From: an uncultured Caulobacterales bacterium
GTDB taxonomy: Bacteria > Pseudomonadota > Alphaproteobacteria > Caulobacterales > Caulobacteraceae
NCBI GenBank assembly: GCA_903858185.1
Contig: CAIOHT010000082.1
Span: forward strand, 1-34,763
Direction of reading: 5' to 3'
DNA: 34,763 nt
Part shown: piece after piece, positions 25,659-33,437 of the stretch
How the letters are laid out: each line of letters starts with the position of its first letter
Numbering within the stretch: the first letter of the stretch is position 1
Notes under the pieces: model-generated
What the model was told of the DNA's origin: nothing
What the model saw: the letters and a program-made list of their open reading frames with translations, nothing else
The model's database searches: none
Translations under genes and position numbers: made by a program

Positions 25659-25714
25659 GTTCCCCCGTGGCCGGCGCAGGGCGCTGCGTGCGGGCGGACC
25701 GACCCGGCGCCCCG

Positions 25715-26635
25715 TCAGCCCTCCTGCAACGCCTGCACATGCGCCAGGGCCGAACGCCCCAGCGCCTCCAAGTCGTAGCCACCCTCGAGGGACGACACAA
25801 CCCGGCCCCCGGCGCGACCGTTCGCGACCGAGACGATGGCGCGTGTCGCCCAGGCGAAGTCCTCAGCCTCCAGCGACTGGCTGGCCAGGGGGTCGCGGGC
25901 ATGGGCGTCGAAACCGGCCGAGATCAGGATCAGGTCCGGCGCGAAGGCGTCGACATGGCTCATCAGGCCTTCGAACACCCGGCGCCATTTCTCGCGCGGC
26001 GAATGGGGGCCGACGACGCCGTTGACGATATTGCCGACCCCCGTCTCCGACGGATCGCCGGTGCCGGGATACAGCGGCCGCTGATGGATCGAGGCGAGGA
26101 ACAGGCTCGGATCGTTCTCGAACGCGGCCTGTGTGCCGTTGCCGTGGTGGACGTCGAAGTCGACCACCGCCACCCGCGCCAGTCCCGCCGCCTGGGCGGC
26201 GCGGGCGGCCACGGCGAGGTTCGAATAGATGCAGAAGCCCATCGCCCGGTCGGGCTCGGCGTGATGGCCCGGTGGCCGGACCGCGCAGAAGGCGCGTTGG
26301 CGGGCGCCGGCGGCGACAGCCTGAACGGCGGCGACCGAGGCGCCCGCCGCCCGCAGCACCGCTTCCAGACTTCCCTCGCTCATGAACGTGTCCGGATCGA
26401 GCCGGACACGGCCAGACGCCGGTGCGGCGTCCAGAATGGCCGTCAGATAGGCCTGCGAATGCACGCGCAGCAGGTCGGCCTGCTGAGCTTCGGGGGCTTC
26501 GAAAGCCTCGAGATCCAGCGTCGCATCGTCCCGCAGGGCGTCCAGCACCGCGCCCAGCCGTTCCGGCCGCTCGGCGTGGCCCGCGCCGGGGTGGTGGTCG
26601 AACAGGGCCGGGTGCGTGTAGAGGGCGAGGGACAT
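25715..26635 (-). CDS. Histone-deacetylase-family (acetylpolyamine amidohydrolase-like) enzyme
   Basis: A 306-residue zinc hydrolase. It has HPGAGHAERPERL near the start, the active-site RPPGHHAE with H124-H125, FDVHHGNGT with zinc ligands D161 and H163, SAGFDAH with D243, and a late GGYD holding the catalytic Tyr. This matches bacterial class II HDAC-like proteins, which act on acetyl-lysine, acetylpolyamines or small amides. The substrate here is not known. The ATG is 26635, and the gene is divergent from the secreted hydrolase at 26740 across 104 bases. Confidence 0.93.
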   Translation of the reverse strand: MSLALYTHPALFDHHPGAGHAERPERLGAVLDALRDDATLDLEAFEAPEAQQADLLRVHSQAYLTAILDAAPASGRVRLDPDTFMSEGSLEAVLRAAGASVAAVQAVAAGARQRAFCAVRPPGHHAEPDRAMGFCIYSNLAVAARAAQAAGLARVAVVDFDVHHGNGTQAAFENDPSLFLASIHQRPLYPGTGDPSETGVGNIVNGVVGPHSPREKWRRVFEGLMSHVDAFAPDLILISAGFDAHARDPLASQSLEAEDFAWATRAIVSVANGRAGGRVVSSLEGGYDLEALGRSALAHVQALQEG

Positions 26636-26739
26636 GGACCGAGGCTAACGCGGAACGCGACGGTCGCGAAGCCCGTCGCCCGACGGAACGGCGAGGCCCG
26701 CGCGTGAAGGACTTACGCCCGTCAGCCTGGAGTCGCCGG

Positions 26740-27783
26740 ATGCGCCTGGTTCCCATGATTGCCGCCCTCGTTGCGAGCCTGGCGATGGCCGGTCCGGCGC
26801 CGGCTGCGGACTCTGCATCGACGGCTTCCCTGGCCATCAGCGACTATGGCGCGCCCGGCGCTTACGGCGTCGCGGTTCTCGAGGGCGAATGGCGGGACGC
26901 CCGCCGGAACCGCACCGTGCCGTGGTTGATCCGCTATCCTCGGGGCGTCGCCGGTCCGGTCCCTGTTGTGGTCTTCTCGCACGGGCTGGGCGGGTCCCGG
27001 CGTGGGGCGGCCTATTATGCCAACCATCTGGCCAGCCACGGCTACGTCGTGGTGATGGTCCAGCATCCAGGCTCGGACGTCACGATCTGGCAAAACATCC
27101 GGCCGGATCTCGGCAACGTCGACCGCGCGACCCTGAACCGTGCGACGGCGGATCCGATGGTGACGATCAACCGCTTTCTCGACATTCCGTTCGCCCTGGA
27201 CCAGCTGGCGGCAATGACCGCCGCCCCCGGCCCGTTGAAGGGCTTGCTGGACATGAGCCGTATCGGCATGTCCGGCCATTCCTTCGGCGCGGTGACCACC
27301 CAGGCGATGGCCGGTCAGGTCTATCCGAACGGCCGGTCGATGCCCGAACCCCGTTTCACGGCCTTCCTGGCGATGAGCCCCTCGGACTCCCGCGATGGCG
27401 GCGACGAACGGGCGTTCGGCGGCATCACCCGACCGTTCCTGTCGCTGACCGGCACGGACGACAGCTTCACCATCCGGACCGACGAGAACGCCGCAGAGGT
27501 CGTTGCCGGTCGCCAGAAGCCGTTCGCCTTTGTCGGCGGTCCTTCAATGCTGGTTCTGCTCACCGATGGCGACCACATGGTCTTTTCCGGTCGGCAGGAG
27601 GTCGGCGGCGCGCCCCGACCGAACGACGATCGCCACCGTCAGATCATCAAGGCCGCGTCGCTGGCATGGTGGGACGCCTGGCTGAAGGACGACCCGAAGG
27701 CCAGGGCCTGGCTGCGCGACGGCGGCATGGCCGGCTTCAGCGGCGCCGACGCGGTCGTGAAATGGCGGGGGCCTGACCACTAA
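26740..27783 (+). CDS. Secreted alpha/beta hydrolase (dienelactone/PAF-acetylhydrolase type)
   Basis: A 347-residue protein with a signal peptide (about 1-23, ending APAAD). The oxyanion-hole segment is VFSHGLGG (about 78-85), the nucleophile is S181 in GHSFG (179-183), the likely acid is D240 or D241 (LTGTDDSF), and the catalytic His is H279 (DGDHMVF). This layout is that of lipase/esterase-type hydrolases related to platelet-activating-factor acetylhydrolase and dienelactone hydrolase. It is predicted periplasmic or exported. ATG 26740 is chosen because GGAG lies seven bases upstream and the signal peptide starts there; the frame is open much further 5' but without protein-like content. Substrate unknown. 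Confidence 0.9.
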   Translation: MRLVPMIAALVASLAMAGPAPAADSASTASLAISDYGAPGAYGVAVLEGEWRDARRNRTVPWLIRYPRGVAGPVPVVVFSHGLGGSRRGAAYYANHLASHGYVVVMVQHPGSDVTIWQNIRPDLGNVDRATLNRATADPMVTINRFLDIPFALDQLAAMTAAPGPLKGLLDMSRIGMSGHSFGAVTTQAMAGQVYPNGRSMPEPRFTAFLAMSPSDSRDGGDERAFGGITRPFLSLTGTDDSFTIRTDENAAEVVAGRQKPFAFVGGPSMLVLLTDGDHMVFSGRQEVGGAPRPNDDRHRQIIKAASLAWWDAWLKDDPKARAWLRDGGMAGFSGADAVVKWRGPDH

Positions 27784-27787
27784 CCAA

Positions 27788-27858
27788 TGTCATCCCGGCC
27801 GCAGCGCGAAGCGCGAAGAGCCGGGACCCGGATTCGGCTTCAAGCGTCGTGGATGACA
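27788..27858. repeat. Palindromic intergenic repeat element
   Basis: The outer arms TGTCATCC (27788-27795) and GGATGACA (27851-27858) are an exact eight-base inverted repeat. Inside, TCCCGGC (27793-27799) pairs with GCCGGGA (27820-27826). The inner GC-rich loop contains GCGCGAAGCGCGAAG. This nested form, beginning GTCATCCCGGCC, is like short repeats seen between genes in many alphaproteobacteria. It sits directly after the hydrolase stop, so as RNA it may also end or protect that message. Confidence 0.65.
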
Positions 27859-27911
27859 ATGTTGAGCGGCCACACTCTTGCACCCGACCCGCGCCGCGCT
27901 ATTCAAGCCCC

Positions 27912-28427
27912 ATGTCCGTCCCGACCATCCGCCGCGCAACACCGGAAGACGCTGAAGCCCTCAGCCGGATCGGCGCCGAGACCTTCACCGAAACCTTCGG
28001 CCACCTCTACCCGCCGCAGGATCTCGCGGACTTCCTGGTCTACGCCTACAACCCCGAGCGCACGCGGGCCGATCTGGCTGACCCGGCCAAGGCGTCGTGG
28101 ATCGTCGAGGCGGACGGCGCGGTGGTCGGCTACGCCCTCGCCGGACCCTGCGATCTGCCGCACGAGGAGGTCACGCCGGCCTGCGGCGAGCTCAAGCGGC
28201 TCTACCTGCTGAAGCGCCTGCAGGGCGACGGGACCGGCTCGCGGCTGCTGGCCGAGACCTTCGCCTGGCTGGAGCGGGACGGCCCGCGCCGCCTGTGGAT
28301 CGGCGTCTGGTCGGAAAACCACGGCGCCCAGCGGCTCTATGGTCGGCTGGGCTTCGAAAAGGTCGGCGAATACGTCTTCCCTGTCGGCCAGACCCGCGAC
28401 CGGGAGTTCATCCTGCGGCGGGGATAG
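27912..28427 (+). CDS. GNAT-family N-acetyltransferase
   Basis: A 171-residue acetyl-CoA-dependent acetyltransferase. It starts IRRATPEDAEALSRIGAETFTETFGHLYPPQDL, has the GNAT motif A ELKRLYLLKRLQGDGTGSRLL (the QGDGTG loop binds acetyl-CoA) and motif B LWIGVWSENHGAQRLYGRLGFEKVGEY. These are complete. The acceptor cannot be told; the closest feel is to small cytoplasmic amine or ribosomal-type acetyltransferases. The ATG at 27912 is preferred over an earlier in-frame start, which would add a leader overlapping the repeat element. It lies alone between two palindromic repeats. Confidence 0.9.
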   Translation: MSVPTIRRATPEDAEALSRIGAETFTETFGHLYPPQDLADFLVYAYNPERTRADLADPAKASWIVEADGAVVGYALAGPCDLPHEEVTPACGELKRLYLLKRLQGDGTGSRLLAETFAWLERDGPRRLWIGVWSENHGAQRLYGRLGFEKVGEYVFPVGQTRDREFILRRG

Positions 28428-28436
28428 CGTGCGTGG

Positions 28437-28533
28437 TTCGAGACGCTCGCCTGAAGCTCGCGCCTCACCATGAGGGGCATTTGTGCTCGTCTTCCTGAGG
28501 AGCGATCCCTCAGGATCGCGCCTCGAAGGACGC
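28437..28533. repeat. Second palindromic intergenic repeat element
   Basis: GGTTCGAGACG at the left and CGAAGGACG at the right bracket two small hairpins: CCTCA/TGAGG with a three-base loop near 28463-28475, and a perfect TCCTGAGG (28493-28500) with CCTCAGGA (28508-28515), loop seven bases. The pattern of CTCAGGA and GTCCTTCGAGG motifs resembles a dispersed intergenic repeat known from Caulobacterales and rhizobia. It differs in sequence from the element at 27788. It lies between GNAT and the VWA gene. Confidence 0.6.
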
Positions 28534-28616
28534 AATCGGCATCGGCGAAACTGGACAAGCCGCCGGTTGCCCCCCATCCTCTGTCAAACAACCGTTCGAC
28601 ACCCGAGAGTCCGCCC

Positions 28617-29798
28617 ATGTTCATGCGCTTCTTCACCGAGCTACGGGACGCCAAGGTCCCCGTGACGCTGAAGGAATACCTGATGCTCATGGAGGCGATG
28701 GACAAGGAGGTCATCGAGCACAAGGTGGAGGACTTCTACTATCTGTCGCGTTCCGCCCTGGTGAAGGACGAGAAGAACCTCGACAAGTTCGACCAGGTGT
28801 TCGGCCATGTGTTCAAGGGCCTTGAGATGGTCGGCGACGCCGGCAATCCCGAGATCCCGGCCGAGTGGCTCAAGCTGCTGACCGAGAAGTTCCTGACCGA
28901 CGAGGAGAAGGCCGAGATCGAGGCCATGGGCGGCTTCGACAAGCTGATGGAGATGCTCCAGAAGCGGCTTGAGGAGCAGAAGAAGCGTCACGAGGGCGGC
29001 AACAAGATGATCGGCACCGGCGGCACCAGCCCGTTCGGGGCCAACGGCTACAATCCCGAAGGCGTGCGCATCGGCCAGGACAAGGGCCGCCACGGCAAGG
29101 CCGTGAAGGTCTGGGACAAGCGGGAGTACAAGAACCTCGACGACAGCGTCGAACTGGGCACCCGCAACATCAAGGTCGCCCTGCGCCGGCTGCGCAAGTT
29201 CGCCCGCGAGGGCGCGCCGGACGAGCTGGACCTCGACGGCACCATCAAGAACACCTCGCGCAAGGGCTACCTCGACATCACCATGCGCGCCGAGCGGCGG
29301 AACAAGATCAAGGTGCTGATCTTCTTCGACATCGGCGGCTCGATGGACAGCCATATCAAGCTCTGCGAGGAGCTGTTCAGCGCGGCCCGGACCGAGTTCA
29401 AGAACCTCGAGTTCTTCTACTTCCACAACTGCCTCTACGAGAGCGTGTGGAAGGACAACCGCCGCCGCCAGACCGAGAAGCAGAGCACCTGGGACGTGCT
29501 CCACAAGTTCCCCAGCGACTACAAGGTCATCTTCGTCGGCGACGCGACCATGAGCCCCTACGAGATCACCTATCCGGGCGGCAGCGTGGAGCACTGGAAC
29601 GAGGAGCCCGGCGCCATCTGGGTCGACCGCGTCACCGAGATCTACAACAACGTCGTCTGGCTCAACCCGACCGCCGAACGCCACTGGGACTACACCCAGT
29701 CGATCGGGGTGATGAAGCAGCTGGTCAACGACCGGATGTATCCGCTGACCATCGATGGCCTGGACAAGGCCATGCGCGAACTCGTCCGTGGCCGCTGA
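28617..29798 (+). CDS. VWA domain protein, CoxE-like
   Basis: A 393-residue cytoplasmic protein. The N-terminal 120 residues are charged and helical (KVEDFYYLSRSALVKDEKNLDKFDQVF). A Gly-rich linker (about 127-160) leads to a basic helical stretch (NIKVALRRLRKFAREGAPDELDLDGTI), as in CoxE proteins. The VWA domain begins KIKVLIFFDIGGSMDSH: the metal site is D238-x-G-G-S242 instead of the usual DxSxS, with a later D309 in VGDATMSP. CoxE-like VWA proteins usually work with a MoxR AAA ATPase to insert metals or remodel proteins. No such ATPase is adjacent here. ATG 28617 is chosen (an ATG two codons later also works). The methyltransferase start overlaps its end by 11 bases. Confidence 0.88.
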   Translation: MFMRFFTELRDAKVPVTLKEYLMLMEAMDKEVIEHKVEDFYYLSRSALVKDEKNLDKFDQVFGHVFKGLEMVGDAGNPEIPAEWLKLLTEKFLTDEEKAEIEAMGGFDKLMEMLQKRLEEQKKRHEGGNKMIGTGGTSPFGANGYNPEGVRIGQDKGRHGKAVKVWDKREYKNLDDSVELGTRNIKVALRRLRKFAREGAPDELDLDGTIKNTSRKGYLDITMRAERRNKIKVLIFFDIGGSMDSHIKLCEELFSAARTEFKNLEFFYFHNCLYESVWKDNRRRQTEKQSTWDVLHKFPSDYKVIFVGDATMSPYEITYPGGSVEHWNEEPGAIWVDRVTEIYNNVVWLNPTAERHWDYTQSIGVMKQLVNDRMYPLTIDGLDKAMRELVRGR

Positions 29799-30642
29799 CG
29801 CCGGCGCCAACGCCGACCAGGTCGCCTACTGGAACGCGGCCGCCGGCGAGACCTGGGTGGCGATGCAGGACCGGCTCGACCGGCAGCTGGCGCCGCTCGG
29901 CCGCGCGGCCATGGACGCCCTCGATATCGCGGCGGACGAGCGGCTGATCGACGTCGGCTGCGGCTGCGGCGCGACCAGCCTGGAGCTGGCGACCGAGGTC
30001 GGTGACGACGGTTCGGTGCTTGGCGTCGACATCTCCGCCCCGATGCTGGCGGTGGCGCGACGGCGGGCGAGCGAGCTCGGCCTCAGCAATGTGCGGTTCC
30101 TTGAGGCCGACGCCCAGACGCGGGCGTTCGCCCCCGGCGGGGCCGACGGCCTGTTTTCGCGCTTCGGGGTGATGTTCTTCTCCGACCCGACCGCCGCCTT
30201 CACCAACCTGCACAAGGCGCTGCGGCCGGGCGGCCGGCTGGCCTTCGTCTGCTGGCGAGCGCTGCCGCTGAACGAATGGATGATGCTGCCGATGCGGGCG
30301 GCTCTGCCGCACATGGCCGCCTCCCCGCCGCCGCCGATGCTTGATCCGCATGCGCCGGGGCCGTTCGCCTTCGCCGATCCCGACCGGGTGCGCGGCATTC
30401 TCGGCGAGGCGGGCTTCAGCGCCGTGTCGATCGATGCCCACGACGCCCTGATCGGCGGCAACGACCTGGAGGAGACGATCGCCCTGTCCCTGCGTGTCGG
30501 CCCGCTCGGCATGATGCTGCGCGAGAACCCCGACAGCCGCGACGCGGTCATCACCAGCCTGCGCGCCGCCCTGGAGCCGCACGCTGGCCCCGGCGGCGTC
30601 TTCCTGCCCGCCGCCGTCTGGATCGTGACCGCGAGAGCCTAG
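29788..30642 (+). CDS. Class I SAM-dependent methyltransferase
   Basis: A 284-residue enzyme from GTG 29788. Motif I is LIDVGCGCGATSLELA (53-68), followed by VLGVDISAPMLAVARRRA (motif II acid D81) and FSRFGVMFFSDPTAAFTNLHKALRPGGRLAFVCW (motifs III/IV), as in small-molecule or lipid methyltransferases of the UbiE type. The N-terminal NADQVAYWNAAAGETWVAMQDRLDRQL is common in this group. The acceptor is unknown. The start overlaps the VWA gene end by 11 bases, so the two are likely coupled. An ATG at 29755 is an alternative further inside VWA. The stop shares the sequence CTAG with the stop of the convergent RTX gene. Confidence 0.86.
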   Translation: MAADAGANADQVAYWNAAAGETWVAMQDRLDRQLAPLGRAAMDALDIAADERLIDVGCGCGATSLELATEVGDDGSVLGVDISAPMLAVARRRASELGLSNVRFLEADAQTRAFAPGGADGLFSRFGVMFFSDPTAAFTNLHKALRPGGRLAFVCWRALPLNEWMMLPMRAALPHMAASPPPPMLDPHAPGPFAFADPDRVRGILGEAGFSAVSIDAHDALIGGNDLEETIALSLRVGPLGMMLRENPDSRDAVITSLRAALEPHAGPGGVFLPAAVWIVTARA

Positions 30643-33266
30643 AGCACCCAGCCGCCGTTCACGTCCCCGCCGCCGGTGTAGAGGTTGCCCGTCGTGCCGG
30701 CGATGTTGCCGTTGATCTCGACGAGCAGGTCGGCCTTGCCGTCGCCGTCGACATCCAGCTGAAGCACGCTCTTGCCGCTGATGAACTTCAGGGTGGCCTG
30801 GCCGGCCACGCCGCTGAAGTTGCCGACGAAGGTGAACGCCTGGTCGCCGGCGAGGATCGCGTTGGCGTCGATGGCGCTGAGGTCGATGCGGTCGTTGGCC
30901 GCAAAACTCAGGTCGAGGATCACGTCCTTGTCGGCCGTCAGCCCGAACCCCGGGCCGGTGCGTCGGATGTCGGCGGCGGTGAACACGAACGCATCGGCCC
31001 CTGCCCCTCCGGTCAGCCGGTCCTGGCCCGCGCCGCCGGTGAGAACGTCATCGTTGGCTCCGCCGTCGAGGGTGTCGTTGCCGGCCTCGCCGTTGAGGGT
31101 GTCGGCGCCCGCCAGGCCATTCAGGATATCCCCGCCGCCACCGCCGGACAGGACGTTGGCCCCGCTGTTGCCGGTCAGGGTGTTGGCCAGGCCGTTGCCG
31201 GTTCCGTTGAGGTCGGCCGACCCGGTCAGGGTCAGGTTTTCGACGTTGGCGCCGAGCGTGTAGCTGATCGAGGCCTGAACCGTGTCGGTTCCGGTTCCGA
31301 CGCCCGCGTCCTCGGTCACCGTGTCGCCCGCGTCGTCGACGACGTAGGTGTCGTGGCCGGTCCCGCCGGTCATCGCGTCCGCGCCCGTCCCGCCGTCCAG
31401 CGCGTCGTTGTGCGCGCCGCCGTTCAGGGTGTCGGCGCCCGCGTCGCCATACAGCGTGTCGTTCTGGGTTCCGCCGTCCAGCGTGTCGTCGTCGTCGCCG
31501 CCGTTGAGGATGTCGTTTCCGCCGCCGCCGTTGAGCGTGTCGGCGCCGGCAAGGCCGGTCAGCGTGTTGGCGAGGCTGTTGCCGGTGATCACGTTGGCGA
31601 GGGCGTTGCCCGTTCCCGACCAGGCCCCGCCGTTGCCGAGGGTCAGGTTTTCCAGCCCCGAGCCGAGGGTCCAGCTGGTCCGGCTGTGCACCAGATCGAC
31701 GCCGTCGCCGCCGGTCTCGTCGGTGGCGTCGCCGGCGTCGTCGACGACGTAGGTGTCGTTGCCAAGGCCGCCGGACATGGCGTCGGCGCCCAGGCCGCCC
31801 CTGAGGTAGTCGTTGCCCGAACCGCCGATCAGGGTGTCATCGCCCTCACCGCCATCGAGTGTGTCATTGCCGCCGCCGCCGTCCATGATGTCGGCCCCGG
31901 TGGTCCCGGCGAGGCTGTCGGCCGTCCCGCCGCCAACGATGGCGTCGGCCTCGGGTGTCACGATGATCGTGATCCTCACGGGATCGAATTGCACGTTCGA
32001 GAGCAGGCCGACCGCGCCGGGATTGCCGCCGATCAGCAGGTCCAGATCCCCGTCGCCGTCGATGTCGCCCACGGCCGGTGCGCCGATGATGCCAAGGTCG
32101 ATGCCCTGATAGGGATTGGCGGCCCCGGTCCGCTCGACGAACACCGGCGCCAAGGCCGTCCCCGTGTTTTCAAAGAAGTGGATCGTGCCGTCATCCATGC
32201 CGGCCACCATGTCCAGGTCGCCGTCCGCGTCGACGTCCTTGAACGTCGGTTGCGAGAGATAGTTCAGGTCCACGCCATTCAGCGGATTGCTCGCGCCGGT
32301 CCGCGCCACGAAGGTGGGCGCGGCGTTCGTGCCGGTGTTCTGGAAATAGCGGAAGGTCCCGTCGTAGGCACCCGCCATCAGATCGAGGTCGCCGTCGCCG
32401 TCCAGGTCGGCCAGCGCCGGCGTGGAGTATTGTCCCACGTCGAATCCCGAGAACGGGCTCGCGCCCCCCGTCCGCTCCACGAAGACCGGCGCGGCGGCCG
32501 TCCCCGTGTTTTCGAAGTAGTTAAGAATGCCGGTCTGCTCACCGGACACCATGTCCAGATCGCCGTCGTGGTCGAGGTCGCCGAAGGTCGCGAAGGTGCT
32601 TTCGCCCAGGTCGACGCCGTTGAACGGATTGGCCGACCCGGTGCGCTGGACCATGACCGGCGTGGAGGCCGTGCCGGTGTTCTCGTAGTAGCTGAGCGTC
32701 CCGGCATAGGATCCGACCACCAGATCCAGGTCCCCGTCGTGATCCAGGTCGACCAGGGTGGGGGTCGACCTGGAGGGAACGCTGACCCCGTTGAAGGGGT
32801 TGGCGGCGCCCGTGCGCTGGGCGAATCCCACGCCCTCTCCCGCACTGTCGGTGAGCGACAGGCTCAGGGTGCGGCTGGCCGTCGGCGTGTCGCTGCTGTT
32901 GGCGTAGGTCAGGCTCTCGATGACCAGTTCGACGATGACCGAGGTCGCGCTGCCGTTGAAGGTCACGGTGAAGGTCGCGCCGGCTCCGCCCGATGCCGAG
33001 CCGATGATCACTCCCGCCGCGCCACCCGCGCCGTCGGCGTCATAGTACACATCGGCTCCGACGCGGTAGATCACCGCGCCGGTCAGGATCGAGACCGTAT
33101 CCTCGGCCAGCAGGCCGCTGACCACCAGCGTGCCGCCGTTGAAGTCATTGTCCGGGTCGGTGCAGGTGACATTGCTGTCGATCACCTGCGGCGTCGCGTT
33201 GACGGTGTTTTCCGCGAACGTCGGCGCATCGAGGCCGGTGAGCGTAGGCGCAGTCATGTCAGTCAT
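30639..33266 (-). CDS. RTX-type secreted protein with FG-GAP/VCBS repeats
   Basis: An 875-residue, very acidic, Gly/Asp-rich protein with no Sec signal. The first 140 residues are a beta-rich domain (LDAPTFAENTVNATPQVI). Five FG-GAP/VCBS-like repeats of about 57 residues follow, each with a calcium loop of the form DxDxDGDLD and the phrase NTGT. Several RTX nonapeptide blocks (GGxGxDxLx, for example GGGGNDTLDGGEGDD) alternate with NLTLGNGG/SGTGN segments. The last 110 residues (AADIRRTGPGFGL to NLYTGGGDVNGGWVL) look like the serralysin-type C-terminal module used as type I secretion signal. No ABC exporter genes are nearby. The ATG at 33266 is chosen; one at 33257 or a GTG at 33311 are alternatives. 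Likely an extracellular calcium-binding adhesin, matrix protein or unrecognised enzyme. Confidence 0.87.
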   Translation of the reverse strand: MTDMTAPTLTGLDAPTFAENTVNATPQVIDSNVTCTDPDNDFNGGTLVVSGLLAEDTVSILTGAVIYRVGADVYYDADGAGGAAGVIIGSASGGAGATFTVTFNGSATSVIVELVIESLTYANSSDTPTASRTLSLSLTDSAGEGVGFAQRTGAANPFNGVSVPSRSTPTLVDLDHDGDLDLVVGSYAGTLSYYENTGTASTPVMVQRTGSANPFNGVDLGESTFATFGDLDHDGDLDMVSGEQTGILNYFENTGTAAAPVFVERTGGASPFSGFDVGQYSTPALADLDGDGDLDLMAGAYDGTFRYFQNTGTNAAPTFVARTGASNPLNGVDLNYLSQPTFKDVDADGDLDMVAGMDDGTIHFFENTGTALAPVFVERTGAANPYQGIDLGIIGAPAVGDIDGDGDLDLLIGGNPGAVGLLSNVQFDPVRITIIVTPEADAIVGGGTADSLAGTTGADIMDGGGGNDTLDGGEGDDTLIGGSGNDYLRGGLGADAMSGGLGNDTYVVDDAGDATDETGGDGVDLVHSRTSWTLGSGLENLTLGNGGAWSGTGNALANVITGNSLANTLTGLAGADTLNGGGGNDILNGGDDDDTLDGGTQNDTLYGDAGADTLNGGAHNDALDGGTGADAMTGGTGHDTYVVDDAGDTVTEDAGVGTGTDTVQASISYTLGANVENLTLTGSADLNGTGNGLANTLTGNSGANVLSGGGGGDILNGLAGADTLNGEAGNDTLDGGANDDVLTGGAGQDRLTGGAGADAFVFTAADIRRTGPGFGLTADKDVILDLSFAANDRIDLSAIDANAILAGDQAFTFVGNFSGVAGQATLKFISGKSVLQLDVDGDGKADLLVEINGNIAGTTGNLYTGGGDVNGGWVL
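30642..31815. repeat. Direct repeat copy A: RTX C-terminal module
   Basis: Encodes the C-terminal half of the first RTX protein and aligns base for base with 33441-34608, at an offset of 2799 bases that drops to 2793 after one six-base indel near 31290-31310. Differences are mostly at third positions. It is a gene-duplication repeat, not a mobile element; no terminal inverted repeats are seen. Confidence 0.85.
31975..32820 (-). repeat. Five tandem FG-GAP/VCBS repeat units
   Basis: Five units of about 170 bases, each encoding an RTG-x-x-NP start, a DxDxDGDLD calcium loop and a YF/FF-x-NTGT end. The units differ at many positions, so this is an old internal duplication and not a fresh tandem expansion. 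The fifth unit has lost the NTGT end. Confidence 0.75.
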
Positions 33267-33437
33267 CCCCGATTCCGCCCGACACACCGGGTCGGTCGCG
33301 ACGGGTGCCACGACTTTCGCCGCGGCGGGAGTGGACTAATCAGACAGCATTTTCGCGTGAAGCGGGATCGGGCGGACGCCGATGACCCGGGACTGGCGAA
33401 AGACCGGGCCTACCGCGTCTCGGCCGGTTCGGCGTCG

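Noticed and set aside
31000-31930. RTX repeat DNA as a CRISPR-like or satellite array
   Set aside because: The periodicity is 27 bases in coding phase and follows the GGxGxDxLx nonapeptide; it is protein-coding, with no spacers.
33312-33437. Possible terminator or promoter between the two RTX genes
   Set aside because: I found only short CCCGGG-type symmetry and no convincing hairpin with a T tract or -10/-35 pair.
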